NCBI RefSeq assembly: GCF_001625195.1
Contig: NC_054390.1
Location: 2,752,027 to 2,816,026, forward strand
Reading direction: 5' to 3'
From: Drechmeria coniospora
Lineage: Eukaryota > Ascomycota > Sordariomycetes > Hypocreales > Ophiocordycipitaceae
DNA: 64,000 nt
The position numbers and the translations under genes are program-made. Numbering within the stretch: position 1 is the first letter of the stretch; each line of letters starts with the position of its first letter. Below, in pieces: positions 22,837 to 34,922 of the stretch. The notes below the pieces were generated by a model that worked only from the letters and a program-made list of their open reading frames with translations, ran no database searches and was not told where the DNA came from.

Positions 22837-23732
22837 GGTGATGGTATCACTCGCTCTTTGCCGGGCTGGCTGTATATCTCGTAATTTTTTTGGTGGCCGA
22901 TGTGGGGGGTCGCGAACTATATTGACTTTTTTCCCCCGCCGTCGTCTCCGTCTACATGTGCACGTACGAATACGTCGTCTTGAATGATCCGACTCGTCGT
23001 GTGCCGTCTGGTGGGATTCGTCTTGTTGGAGGAGGTGGTGCTCTCGACGGCTTGTGGAATCTCGCCTCGTCTCCTCGCCCGTGGCAGGGGAAGGGAAAAT
23101 CAAAATAAAATAAAAGAACTCGGCGAGTGAGTAAATGATGGCGGCGAGGAGGAGGGAAAGAGAGAGGGAAGCAAAAGAGGAGGAGGTGGTTTCCGACCTG
23201 CGGCAAGTGAGCCCATGGCGATCCGCTTCGGCAGGCAGGCTTCGTCGCATTGAGGTGGATAATTCTTATCAATAAGGTAGTATCGTCCGGAGCTACCCAG
23301 CCATACAAAACACATCTTTGTGTTCAACTCCCCCCCAATTTCATACTTGTTCCCCGCCAGTGTTTGGCGGTCAGCGCATCCACCGCTTGCCTTGTACGAC
23401 ATTCCACAATTCATCACGGAACGCACGAAGACAACATCGGCAAAACAGTCGTCCGGTCATTCCATATCTACAGCACGTGGACACCTACAATCGCTCCCTC
23501 TTGGGTAGCGGGAGCCTTGCGTACGAGCATCGACAGGTCGCGTCGTGTCTCGATGGCAACTTCAAAGTCAGCGATCTTCTCCCCCGCTTTTCAGCCCACC
23601 CCACTCCTTCTATCCTTCTTATGGTGGAGAAATCGGCGACACGGCAGTACTTACACCTACAAGTACTGTAGGGAGGGATAGAGAAATGTGTCGGCTGCAG
23701 CCTGGTCGGACCAAAATGTTGCAACTCCACGT
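22837..23732. other. Intergenic
   Basis: Promoter and leader of the phosphatase-like gene on the minus strand (CT-rich on that strand, about 22900-23200), then the 3' flank of the SDR gene. No further gene recognised. Confidence 0.5.
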
Positions 23733-24922
23733 TTACAACTTTGATTTCTGTCCTTCATCGGCCGCCGCGAGCAAATAGTTGGGGTACTGCATCGATTTGT
23801 CGGCACCGATGCTCGCCGCTCCCTGTCTCCGCCAGGCGGCACCGTCGACCGGAATCGCCTGTCCGTTGACGTAGCTTCCGGCGTCGCTAAAGAGGAAGAC
23901 GGTTGCGTCGGCGATGTCCCGCACGGTCCCGATGCGGCCCGAGGGGATGGTCGACGTGTACTCCTTGACTTGGTCCGGATCGGAGCTCAGCAGCCTCGCG
24001 GCGCCTTCGGTCTCCTCGATGGCGCCCGGGGCGATGACGTTGCTCTGAACACCACGAGGTCCGTACTCGAGCGCGACCGAGGCCATGAGAGAGTCAACGG
24101 CAGCCTTTGCGGCCGCCACGTGGGCCTGCATCGGCATGCCGGTGTAGTGGAAAGTGGCCGAGACGTAGATGATGCGCGGCGAGGGACTGCGGAGGAGGTG
24201 GGGGATGGTGGCCTTGATGGTGTTGAAGGTTCCGAGCACGTCAATGTCCATGACGGACTTGAAGGCATTGGGGCTCATGCCCTCGAGCGAGACGACAAAG
24301 TTGCCAGCCGCACCGGCGCTAGACCAGAGGGGTTTCGCGTCAGCGTTGGCAGGCAGTAGGGCGTACGTGTCCGTCCGTGACGCGGTGCTCGGAAAGAAAG
24401 CAAACGGACGTCGTGCCCAGGGATGCTAGGGAACTCACATGACGAAGTCAATGCCTCCCAATTCGCGCGCACAGCGATCGGCCGCCGCCTGCAGGCTTTC
24501 GGGCTGCGTGAGAGAAGGACGGTTAGCTACAAGCTGGCGCCGCCAACCTCAAGGGCGTTCCGTCCGGTGACGGATTTTGACGTGGGTTCCATCCATGTAC
24601 ATGCCACACGTACCTTGCGGACATCACAGCCTCCAATGCCAATCACCTTGGCACCGGCCCTCACGGTGGCAATTTCCTTGGCCGCCTGCTCGGTCTTGCC
24701 CTCGCTTCGGCCGATGATGCAGGCGTTGGCTCCCAGGCGTACCAAGGCCCTGGTCTGCATGCTGCAAATTGTGCCGGCACCGCCCGTCACGAACACCACG
24801 CGGTCCTCTGTGCCATCGTCAGCCAGCGGTTACGCTGATCGTCCGCCACGCCGGATGGAAGACTGACTGAAGATGCCATCTCGCCAGACGGAGCTCAGAT
24901 ATTTAGACTCCGGGACGGACAT
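23733..24922 (-). CDS. SPS19: Peroxisomal 2,4-dienoyl-CoA reductase (SDR family, Sps19-like)
   Basis: NADPH-dependent reductase that removes double bonds at even positions during peroxisomal beta-oxidation of unsaturated fatty acids. Four exons: 24922-24868, 24807-24614, 24503-24439 and 24318-23733, summing to 299 residues. The start is MSVPESKYLSSVWRDGIF, then the Rossmann motif VVFVTGGAGTI (residues 22-32). ACIIGR follows and, after the third junction, IAGAAGNFV. The active-site region is YVSATFHYTGMPMQAHVAAAKAAVD, in the style of this SDR class rather than the usual YxxxK. The protein ends SKL, a canonical type 1 peroxisomal targeting signal. All three introns have normal donors (GTCAGT, GTACGT, GTGAGT). 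The family call is strong, and localisation follows from the tripeptide. Confidence 0.88.
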
Positions 24923-26675
24923 GGTTGACTTTGTCGTAGATTTTTCTCCGCAAGAAAACCCGAGGCCAGGCAACGCGAGGAATGCTAAGGTACGGCAACG
25001 GGAGAGACGAGCCAACACAGCGGTTGTACGTCGTGGAGCGGTAGGGCAGGTCGTAATCGGGTTCGGATGGTAGGCTGCGGGCGTCGTACGTCCGGTTCGT
25101 TGACAGCTAGGTAGCACTTGCACACGTTATTACATGCCCTCGTTGCATTGATGGCGGTTGGGGTGGTGGTGTTTGGTGGAGTTTGGTGACGCCCTGCCTC
25201 GAGATTCTCAGGACTCGGGAGGTCGACAGAGTAAGTGACTTGACGATGTGCCTCGGCCCGTCAAATCAAAGGTGGGGCGTCAGCTAGCAAGGCATGGAGC
25301 TCGGTTCCCGGCTTTATCGTTCTTTAGTATGAATACAGGTAAGTAATACATACTTAAGTACATGTACAGTATTAATCGGAGTACTGTACGGAGTACGGAG
25401 CGCGTGCATCGGACTGGCATGGGTCGGGAGCGGAGAAACCCCATCCGACGATAGACCGAACCGTAAGTACTCGGTACTCCTGTTGGACTGTGAGGATTGT
25501 GATGTATACTTCATTAACATGCAATACAGTGATGCTCTCTTTTTTCTTTGGCTTCGTTGTTGTACTGGCATGTCATGGCACCGGTACGATCTATACGAAC
25601 CTTGTGCCTCCTCCGTTTCCGTTCCGTGAACCTCGACCAAAGGCAGAAATGAGCGGACTTGGACGACCCCGGGACGATTGCACACGGTTACTCGGTGCCT
25701 GCCCATGCCCTTGGTACTGACAGAAACACATGCCACCACTGTGCCACCGAACACCGACGTCTCACGTCGCATCATCGCCAGAGCATGATAGCAGCATGAT
25801 TGTGACTTTCTACCCCATCTGTGCCGTCAGCTCGTGCCCCATGTTCGAACTTGGGCCATGTGAAGGAAGAACCTCGAAAACTACATCACAGCAAGAGATG
25901 CAAGAGCGGGTAGGAAGCATGGAGCCGATAAAGCGAGCATTTTCGTCATCGTTCTCTTGTCGTCGCGATACTCTAGATGGCCGTGGCGAGACGCACACTC
26001 AAAAACAGCAATTCCTGAGTCCTCTCACCGCGCAGATTGGGTTGCCCGCTTCAATGCCTCTTTTCCATCCATGCACATAGGTAGAGCACCGTAGTAGATG
26101 CGCAACGGACCAACAAGGTTATCGCATGCCATTCCTTCACATCAGGGGCAACTGCGTACAGCACGGGTTGAAGTACTCGACCAGTCGAGACGTGACCGTA
26201 ACTTTGGTTCACCGACTTGCCGTTACCATCGCATGCACATTTTTGGCACCAAGTTCGGCCACATCGTGGGGCCCAGGGAAAGGTGACAAGCATCCTGCGC
26301 CTTTCCGTTGCCCATTCATGTCTGTCATTCTGCGCCATGGATAAAAATAAAAGAAGAAGAAGAAGAAACGAAGAAGCTGCAAGTGCATGCGCCTGGGCTA
26401 TGAGCACTAGACAAGGCATTAGTGTATGGTCTGGCGTGTTTCCACTTGTTCCTGGCATGGACGCAGCTGGTTATTCATGTCGAAATGGTGTATACAAGAG
26501 AATGCCGGGCATGATTATCGTGAGCCAAAGTGCAAGGGGCGTCGTCGGGGGGGGGGGGGGGGGGGGGGGGGGGTGCTGCGGAGGCAGGTCAACCTCTCCG
26601 TGTCAACAGCAAGAGGCGGTGTCGTAGAAGAAAAGGTCCGTCGGCTCCGTCCAGCGAGCCGGCCGTGAGCCGTCG
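24923..26675. other. Intergenic, with GTAC motif and long poly-G run
   Basis: No gene recognised. GTACGGAGTAC is at 25386-25396 within a GTAC-rich patch (25330-25470). A 27-base poly-G run at 26547-26573 lies just downstream of the small Cys-rich gene. Confidence 0.5.
26547..26573 (+). repeat. Poly-G tract of 27
   Basis: Uninterrupted G run. Length is prone to sequencing and replication slippage. Intergenic, about 100 bp past the stop of the small minus-strand gene. Confidence 0.9.
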
Positions 26676-26840
26676 TCAGCCTACGCACAGCGGACAGCTC
26701 TCGGGAAGAACGATGTAGCGCTCGTGCGGGCCCATGGGACACGAGTGCTGCCGACTGCCGTCTGTCGAGGTGCTGCAGAAGTGTGCGCCAGGATCCGTGC
26801 AGGAGGCGTAAATGTAGTAGTTTTGGGTAAAGTCACACAT
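26676..26840 (-). CDS. Small Cys-rich conserved-looking protein of unknown function
   Basis: A 54-residue protein starting MCDFTQNYYIYASCTDPG and ending with ESCPLCVG. It has six Cys, including a terminal CPLC (CxxC) that could bind zinc, the phrase CPMGPHERYIVLPESCP and no signal peptide. It has the style of short hypothetical proteins common in filamentous ascomycetes with pattern CDFTQ...C..PGxH...C..GPHERYIV...CPLC; that comparison is from memory. Upstream, a GTGAGC donor (about 26930) and a CTAACAGAAACAG acceptor region (about 26882) look like an intron within the 5' leader. The upstream exon appears to lack an ATG, so the ATG at 26840 is chosen. Confidence 0.55.
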   Translation of the reverse strand: MCDFTQNYYIYASCTDPGAHFCSTSTDGSRQHSCPMGPHERYIVLPESCPLCVG

Positions 26841-29800
26841 GGTTGATGATGTCCACTGACGTGGCAAGGACTGGGGTCTGTTTCTGTTAGATGAAAACGC
26901 GCCCTTCCGGGAGGATGTTGCGACGCTCACCTGCGTCCGTCCGTTGTCGTGTCTTGATGCTCAGGTCGGTGCTCGGCCGGCTTGGGAAGAATCGTGGCGA
27001 GAAGAGTGCGCTCGGGGCCGGGGATGCAGAGCGTGACAGTGTCGAACGAGTTCCGCCAGTTCATGGACGAGGGGCCGTGAGCAGGCGACAAGAGATGGTT
27101 ATCAGGACTTGGTGGCGAACCGGTGGATGTGCGAATCGAGAAGTAGAGTCGAGCTCAGGCACAGCAAAGGACGAAACGGGCTGCGTTGGCGACAGGAAAT
27201 GGATGGAGGGCGCGGAGAGAAAGCGCTGCAAGGAGATGGTATCCTGTTGGTGAGGCAAAAAAAGACAAGGACGGTATCAGAAAGGCAAATGTAGTGATGC
27301 TGCTGTTGTGGTTGTATCTGGGTCACGAGAGCCGATGCTTGACGTGGGAGCGGGAGCAGGTATTATATCATTCAAAACGAGGACCGAGTACGGAGATGGA
27401 GCGGCCAAGCACAAAGTGCCTGCGCTGCACGCACATGCACATACTTGATTGCGCAGTACCTATTCTTACCACCAAGAGGTCGTGGCCGGACTGGAGGACT
27501 GGCACTCAGGGCGGGATGGGAAACCGGGGAGGGGGAGCGGGCGTCAAAGTGCTCGTGTGCGAGGCGCGCCCGCTTGTCAAACGGGGGTGAGGGGCGTGTC
27601 AATCGAAGGTAAAACAAGGCGAGTGAGCAGGTTGCTTTGTTCTGCCGCCGCAGATGGGTCCAACGTTCTTGACACACTCTCGGATAATTCTTCATTGTCG
27701 TGGATCAGCAGGGATCCTCGCAGGCCGGCGAGGCGTGAATAATATTACTAGACGTGGTGGTATAGTCCTTCCTGCACTTGGGCGTGCTGTAGTAGTACAC
27801 TAGGTACTAAGGTAGGCACTGTACAGCATCTACGGAGTAAGGGTACTGTAGAGTGCTATCGAGAGGACACTGAGCAGCAGGTATCGTAGATGACCTGCGC
27901 GTCGTGGATCCAGATCGAACTGCTATGGCGAGTCGGGGATGGGCGACGGCGATGGAGGATCAAAAACAGCAACACCTGCTAGCATGCTGCTAGCAACTGC
28001 TGCCAGTGCGACTGTCCTTGGCCAAGGCGGATGGATGGATGGCCTTTGCAGCGTACAGTACTGTACCTACTGTAGCTAGTATTATTAGTACTTGGTACAT
28101 GTATCACCTGTGACTAGTACCGATGCCAGTACTGTACTCATGCAATTTACTCATGTACCTACATAGGTACTAGGTACCTGGTACTTAGGGAAGGGATCGA
28201 AGCCGGCAGCTAAAAAAAACAACGGCGAGGTACGTACGGAGTAGTAATACTTGTAAGCAAGTTCTGCGGAGTACTCCGTACTTGGTTCTCTACTGTAAGT
28301 ACACCCACGGAGTACAGGACGGAGTATTTGCACTGCAAGTACATGTATCCTCCGCACAGCGATCCTAGGTAGATGCGACGAGTGCGAGTACCTACGCGTA
28401 TGGATACTTATTCTGGTAAAAAAAAATGGAGTGAACAAAGAAAGCGGCCCCTGGGCCCTGGCAGGCCGAGGGTTGGGGCCACGGCCGTGCGGCTACCTCG
28501 TACCGTAGGTACCGCTACAGCCTGCGGCCAGACCAAAGCTAGTATGCAGGCACATGCATGCAAGTACGTGTATCCGTACATGCGTAGGTACATGTACATG
28601 CTCGTGCCAGTGCTGCTGGTGCGGTCACACGTTCAGAGACGAGAGACGTACCAGTACTCCGTACCCGTATGGGTATACCCTCCCGCCGGGGCGCGCACCC
28701 TTGCTTGCTGGAACTCCCGACAATGGAAAAGTTCTGGACGAGGGGTCGCTCCAGAAGCAAACGAGGTCGAGGAACCCGTCGGTTCGCCGGTAATACCTCG
28801 TGGGGAAAAAAGGAGGGGAAAAGAGGACAATCACCCTCCTCCGTGGCGGCAAAGTGCGCCCAAGCTTGGCTGGCGCCACTTGGAACAACGACCGAAGGAC
28901 TCTTCGGAACGCAGCAGCAAACTGACGAGCCGACAGGCGCCGTGCTCCGGACTCCGCAAGGGAATCATGGACTCAGAAACTAATACCTGGGTGCAGACGT
29001 CGGGCTCCATAGTCGTGCAAACGGCGCATGAAAGAAAGAAGCAACGGAGGTGAGGACGGAACGCAGGGTCCGGCATGGGGGCTGTGCTGTGGGAAGCAAA
29101 AGTCGTCATGTTGCAACTTGTGGGGTTGTGCTCGGGCCTGACAGAGGCAGGTAACAGCCTGGTATTACCAGGCACCAGGCTCCTTCGCATGCGGTCCCGG
29201 CTTGGTCCCGACTGCCCAAGCAACTTTGTCTTTTGCGTTTCCGATTCCCAGCCAGTGCCGCGTGGGTTTTCCGGCTGCCCAGAACGATGCCGGCCTTTCT
29301 TTTTCCCATTGTCATGGCACTCTCGATCCACGGGCAGCACTCCCACCTGGGGAGGCTATGACCGGCCATCGGCTTGCTGTCCACGTAGCGTACCTTGTCA
29401 TCTTGGTCGTCATCACCGGCTGGCATCGCCATGACCTCAGACCCCCCCCCTATTCCTCGAAAAAAATCTTCCCTCGGAACGGGCCTGGATGGGAAAGGAT
29501 CTACCCCAGCTAGTAACGGTAGCGTTTGGAGCCTCGCGCAAGGTACGGAGTACAAATAGAGATTTGCATCGACACGAGCACTGTGTCTGCATCATGGTAC
29601 AGTGCCTTGCCTGCCATGCATCGTTTCCACCAGACGGCCGCACCCCATGGTCCGCCTGCCAACCTCGCACGGGCTTGTACTGTATTGACGGGGAGCGCCA
29701 AGGGCTCGAAGCGGGAGCTGGCTGGCCGACTTTGGTGCATTCTCTTGCTGGTGACTGGTAATCCGCGATGAAGGTCGAAATCTCGACTGCCGGACGTGCC

Positions 29801-30814
29801 AGCACGGAGCGAATCTGACAAGTCGCACGGGACTTGGGACCTAGCCGAGCCATGTCTCGATAGTACGGAGGGCAGGTAGGGCAACTTACAGTACACGTAC
29901 GATGCGATGGAAAGCCGAATGCAAAACGGCAGTGGGCTGGATTGATGGACCGTTGCACACCCGCAGCATGGCATCCGTACTCGTATCCGTATGTGTGCAC
30001 GCGCTTACCATGTCCATGTTATCCAAGAGCTGTCCAAGAACCATGCTTGCTTGGAGAGCATACCGGTGAAAGATGGCGTCTCCAAACACATCATTCGCGT
30101 TCCCGCAGGAATAGGCGAGCCTTCCGCTCCCGAAATCGAACGTGAATGGCCGGCCGGCCGGCCCAGACTGTTTGGACGAAGGAGCATGGTGCAGGCTCGG
30201 GCGCATGGCTGAGAGCCAAGTGGCAGGATATCGAGCCACCACGAGAACCGGGCGGCCGACGGAGGCTCGAGGGAAGCAGGGGCCGAGCAGGAGTCGAACG
30301 AGATTCGAGGACGTGACGACCAGGAGAAGGCGCGATTCATGGGCTGTCTAGGAGCTCTCTGGCGACTCGGAGGACAGAATGTGCGATGTGCTTGCCAAGG
30401 CACGATGGCCAAGAGGGATGGACAGGATGGGGATCGGGATCGGGATCGCAGGCACTAATATGAGGACTGGGCCCGACGCATGGCAGGTCGAAGGGAGGGT
30501 GGTTGAAAGGCGGTGGGCGAGGAGGACACGCCAGACACGCCTTGCACGGCACGACGGGTACCTACCCGCCTGCATCGCCGTCGTTTTATCCCATGTACTC
30601 CGTGCAGTACGGAGTAGGGAGGCACTACGGAGTCCAGTACGGAGTGCTCTGTGATTAGTATATTAATAGCATGAAAGCACCGTGGCGGCGGGTGCAGTGA
30701 TACCTAGGTACTATAGTACCAAGCTACTCGCAGTCGTACTCGTACTCGTAATTACTGTAATACAAGTAAACGTGCACGTACGGAGTGCTTGAAGCACTGT
30801 TCAACCGTCCCGCA

Positions 30815-30852
<38 letters not shown>

Positions 30853-33800
30853 GATTTGAGCATTATGCAGGGGCGGGCCAAACCTTCCGTTGCGCATCAT
30901 CAGCCGCGAATGAGGGCAGGCACCACCTAAATCATGCGCCGAACCGTCGTCCGCGTCTCTCGCTTCCAATCCATACATGCCTTCCATTATCGTACTTGAC
31001 GATGCAGATCGTCTCGCATCATGCATGTCTTGCGAAACAGAAAAATTCAAGCTTGTTGTCCCACTCACCCCTTGGGTGTGAATGCAGCTGTAGGTGGTGG
31101 GTGTGCTTACTTGTTCGCGCACGGAGTGCTTGTGCAAGTAAGTACTCACGGTACACTGCCGTGTACACTTGCATGCTCGGTACGATTGTTCCTGCCCGCT
31201 CATAAAATGAGGCATTCTATCATGGTTCCATTCTACTCGGCACTCGCACTCGCACGGTCACGGACCCCGGGTCTGGTGGGAAGGAGCTATGAGGCCGGCC
31301 AGGTCAGCGCTCTCAGGGGTATCCAGTGCCGAATCGAGCCAGCGGCACCTGCTAGGACTCGGCAGCGCGGGCACATGTACGGCCTCCCATTCCCAGCCAT
31401 CCCCATCATCCACCAGTTTTTTTTTCCCCGCGCACAGCACCGAGTATCCGTACATGTACGGGTAGTGTGTAGTTCGTTGGTAATGCCCAAGCGCGCCTGC
31501 GATCTGCAGTCACAGACTCGGGGTGCAGCATCGCATGTCATGGCGCGAAAAAGAAAGGACTGGCCTATGGTGGTGTGGTCCTCCCAGGACGGCATTGCCT
31601 GCCGGACCGCATGCACGCATGTCTCTCTCAACAACAAAAGCTAAACAGACCAAGAAAGGAAACAAGGCAGCCGGACGGCACCCTGTCGCGTCGCCGACGG
31701 CACCACGCGTCCCACGACACTGCGTCACGTCGGTTCAGACCACTCGGCGCCGCGTGACGAACGGATGCAGGGCACAGCTTCGCACCTTGCATCGCATCCT
31801 GTGTCTTGACGCATGCGACAGTTTGAGCTCAGACTCTCGAAATGGCCGTCCCGTCGGCTCGTACAGTATCCGAGACAGCAGCTTGCGGCATGATTCAACG
31901 CCGCATTTGCCCCAACAGACCATGAGTCGGCTTGCCTTCACCTCGCGCCGCATCCAAGGCTGCCCGTGAGCCACCCGGTCGATAGTGTCACAATAGCTGA
32001 AGCTCGGACATGGGCTCGGGGAGGTGGCCACGAGGCAAGGAAGCCATTCAAGCCTCGCACTGCCAGGAATAGCGTTGTCAAGGCCACGAGGGTGTGTGAC
32101 ACATGGAGCTGCATGCTTGTACTGTCCGTACTTGCGATACGGTCCGTGGTCCATACGATCCCCCGAGACTCCCTCACTCGAATCGTGGACTCGATCACGA
32201 CGGCAATGGCTCGTCGAAACCAGCATGAGCAAGAGAGGGCCTGCCGCCACCCCGTGGGCTTTGACAATGCTCGCCCACGAGTGGTAATGACGCGGTCCTG
32301 ACCTCGGAAAAGCAGGAGCACGCCCGTCTCAGTATCTGTCGGGCATTCCCTTGTACTGCAACGCAACTGTCCGACGTACCATCAAACGCAGCGCCGCACG
32401 TTACGGACAAAGGTGGGGTCTTGGCCACGCCCAATGATGATGCCGCGTGGTCGCTCAGGCATGCGTGCGTGACTGGCTTCGTACGTGTGGCAGCAGGACC
32501 ACGCGTTTCCACGTCTTTGCCGCCCAAGTATTACGTAGTTGTCCTTGCCCGCAAGGACAGGCCAACCACACGACCACGAGGGCTTTGCACGCCCACCCAT
32601 CATAGGGGTGCCTTATACTCGAATTTGCGCTGGGATAATATGGGACGAAAGCCATGTGCCATTGCGGGTAGGTTTCAGCCATTTCTTACGTCTTCTCATG
32701 CAGCCACAGCACACTCGCTCAGGTGAACCACGCAGAGTACATTCACGGTACCGCGCTCGAATACGGTCCGTCTCAATGAACAATGACGAATACAGGCACT
32801 GTACGGAGGGCACGGAGCACCTAGCATTCACCTTGGCACCGACAACTAATCGCTTGTAGGTGTACGGAGTAAGTACAGCTACAATAGAAGTGTGCTTATA
32901 CGGAGTACCGCTGGCAAGATAAGTAGTAGCAAGTGTGAATGTACCTGCTGCTACGAAGTACTCGGTACATGTACAGTGTACTTACTAAGCGTAAGTACAG
33001 CCATTGACGTTCCATGCAAGGTCTTGTGCATGTAAAATGTAGAGGTGTCTGTACATGTATACTTACGTGTACTCCGTACCATACAGTACTTTTGAGTACT
33101 GCAGATGTGCAGTAGATGTACGGCAAGTAGGTGAACGCGTACTCCGTACTCCGTACATACCGTACCAAATACGATTGAGCACCAGTATTCTAGCCAGTGC
33201 TGTATTACGTACTTTCACCTACTCCGTACATGCTTGCCTGGCAAGTGGTGTACTGATTTGTACAGTACGCACTAATAGTACGATGTGGTCCTGGGACGGG
33301 ACACTGTAAAAGTACGGTGCGGTGGGCTCCTAGGAGTTCGGGTGCAGTCCACTGTACAGTACGGAGTACGGGGTACAAGTTGGTGTGCTCCGTACAGGGA
33401 ACGGCATCCACCGAGCAGCTTGCTGGCGGGTCAATGCGGGGCTGTCAAAGCGTTCGCGCTCCGAGTTTCACCTGCATGCCTGAGGGTCCGCACAAGGCCT
33501 TGCCTTGCAGCTGCAGTGAGGCAACGTTCCCAACCGAGTCCAGGACCTTGGTTGCATCTTGCGAGGCGACCCTGACAGGGCAGCGTCCGTGGAGCTGTGG
33601 CCGTGGCCCTTGCCTTTGTTGACAGTGGGAGTGGTGGGACGACCGGGAGACGGTTGTGATGTATACATGCATGCTGTTGACACGGTGCGGCCTCCATATT
33701 TGTACAGGTACATGTAATTATTACCGTTCCAAGTAGCAGCAGTAGGTGAAAGCCAAAGGAAATGTATTCCGTATATTACGAGAATAGGCCCTGCAGGTCT

Positions 33801-34922
33801 TCGTACGAATGAAAATGGCATCTGTACTCCCTACTCTCTACTCAGTACGGAGTGTGCGAGTACAAGTAGTTATTTGCAATGAATGGTTCCTGATATGGTC
33901 GTGAGTCGGATGGAGGAGGACGGGCTGAGGTGTAAAGTTCGCAGCTCAACCCCCATCTATTCCTCATTACTCCGTGCTCCGTGCTGCTTTGCCCTTGCTC
34001 ACAAGTCCGCTCAGATCCTCGGGCCCCAAAAAGTTGATTGTGGAAATAATCTCCCCCCAAAAGCGAGGGAGTCCCGTACAACATGCAGCGCGTACGTGGA
34101 AACCTGAATCGCCAGCTCGTCAGCCTCGACAGATGCGGCAGGACAACGCAGAACTACAAGTACGAATTATATGCATTCGTCCCTGGAGTCACTTTTTCGC
34201 CAGGCAGTGCAGATACATGTAGGGGCTTGGTTGAAAATTTCCCCGGCCTGTCGAATCCTCAGGAGAAAAAAAAAGTCTGCCAGCTGCGCATTCCATCGCA
34301 CTGTACAGTTCCGTCAGAGCGGTTTGGTTCTGCGCGTAATTACTGAAGTTCGGAACATGGTCGCCACCAGCCACACCGTGTGGCCAACGGCCAGCCACTG
34401 GTCCTCCAAGTCGTGACCCTTTTGCCTCACACGATTCCTTCCACCGACCCTGGCTGCGCCACAATTTTAAATCATCGCCGCCTGTCCACAGATTGGTACT
34501 AGCGACGGTGTTCTGGACTATCAGCCGTCAGGTCATGGCCAGCCCCAGCTCCAGCTCACGAAACGCCTCTCATGTTGCTTCCATTAACCTAGGACGACCG
34601 ACGCTGACGGACCCCTCCACCATCGGCTCCTCCTCCAGCTTCATCTCCGACTCCGGCATCGGATCCAGATCCAGACCTAGACCCAGATCAGGTCCAATTC
34701 AAGCTGCAGTCCCAGAACAAGCTCTGAGACCGACTGCTTCTTTGCACCGCTCGAACGAAACGGCGACGGCGACGGCGACAGCATCCATGCAGGGCCCTGC
34801 ACCGATTGCTGCTCAACGACTGCCCCGACTCCTCCGACCCACCTGGGCCGTCGACGGGGTGGAGAGTTGCCCGAGAAGGTCCTGCACGCCTTCGCCGTCG
34901 GCCCTGGAAGCCAGCAGGCGAG
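26841..34922. other. About 8 kb without a recognisable gene
   Basis: I find no protein family, RNA gene or mobile element. Base composition is mixed. GTAC-rich patches recur at 27790-28370 (GTACTCCGTAC at 28271-28281), 30590-30780, 32860-33200 and 33340-33400 (GTACGGAGTAC at 33359-33369), and 33700-33870. A (CTG)12 run is at 30816-30851. Open frames up to ~225 codons exist, but none has convincing intron structure or conserved-looking sequence. The last ~400 bp before 34922 is CT/CAG-rich leader of SSK2. Confidence 0.5.
30816..30851 (+). repeat. (CTG)12 microsatellite
   Basis: Twelve CTG triplets in intergenic DNA, CAG on the other strand. Not inside any gene I can support. Confidence 0.9.

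Noticed and set aside
18751..24922. Metabolic gene cluster (MFS transporter, phosphatase-like protein, short-chain reductase)
   Set aside because: The reductase is a housekeeping peroxisomal enzyme with SKL, the phosphatase-like protein is a membrane protein, and there is no synthase, P450 or cluster regulator.
29886..30242. Minus-strand frame containing RPFTFDFGSGRLAYSCG
   Set aside because: Looks briefly protein-like, but the ends degrade, no splice sites extend it, and no family is recognised.
30270..30320. Reverse-strand GTTCGACTCC resembling a tRNA T-loop
   Set aside because: The flanking five bases do not pair to form a T stem, and no anticodon arm is visible.
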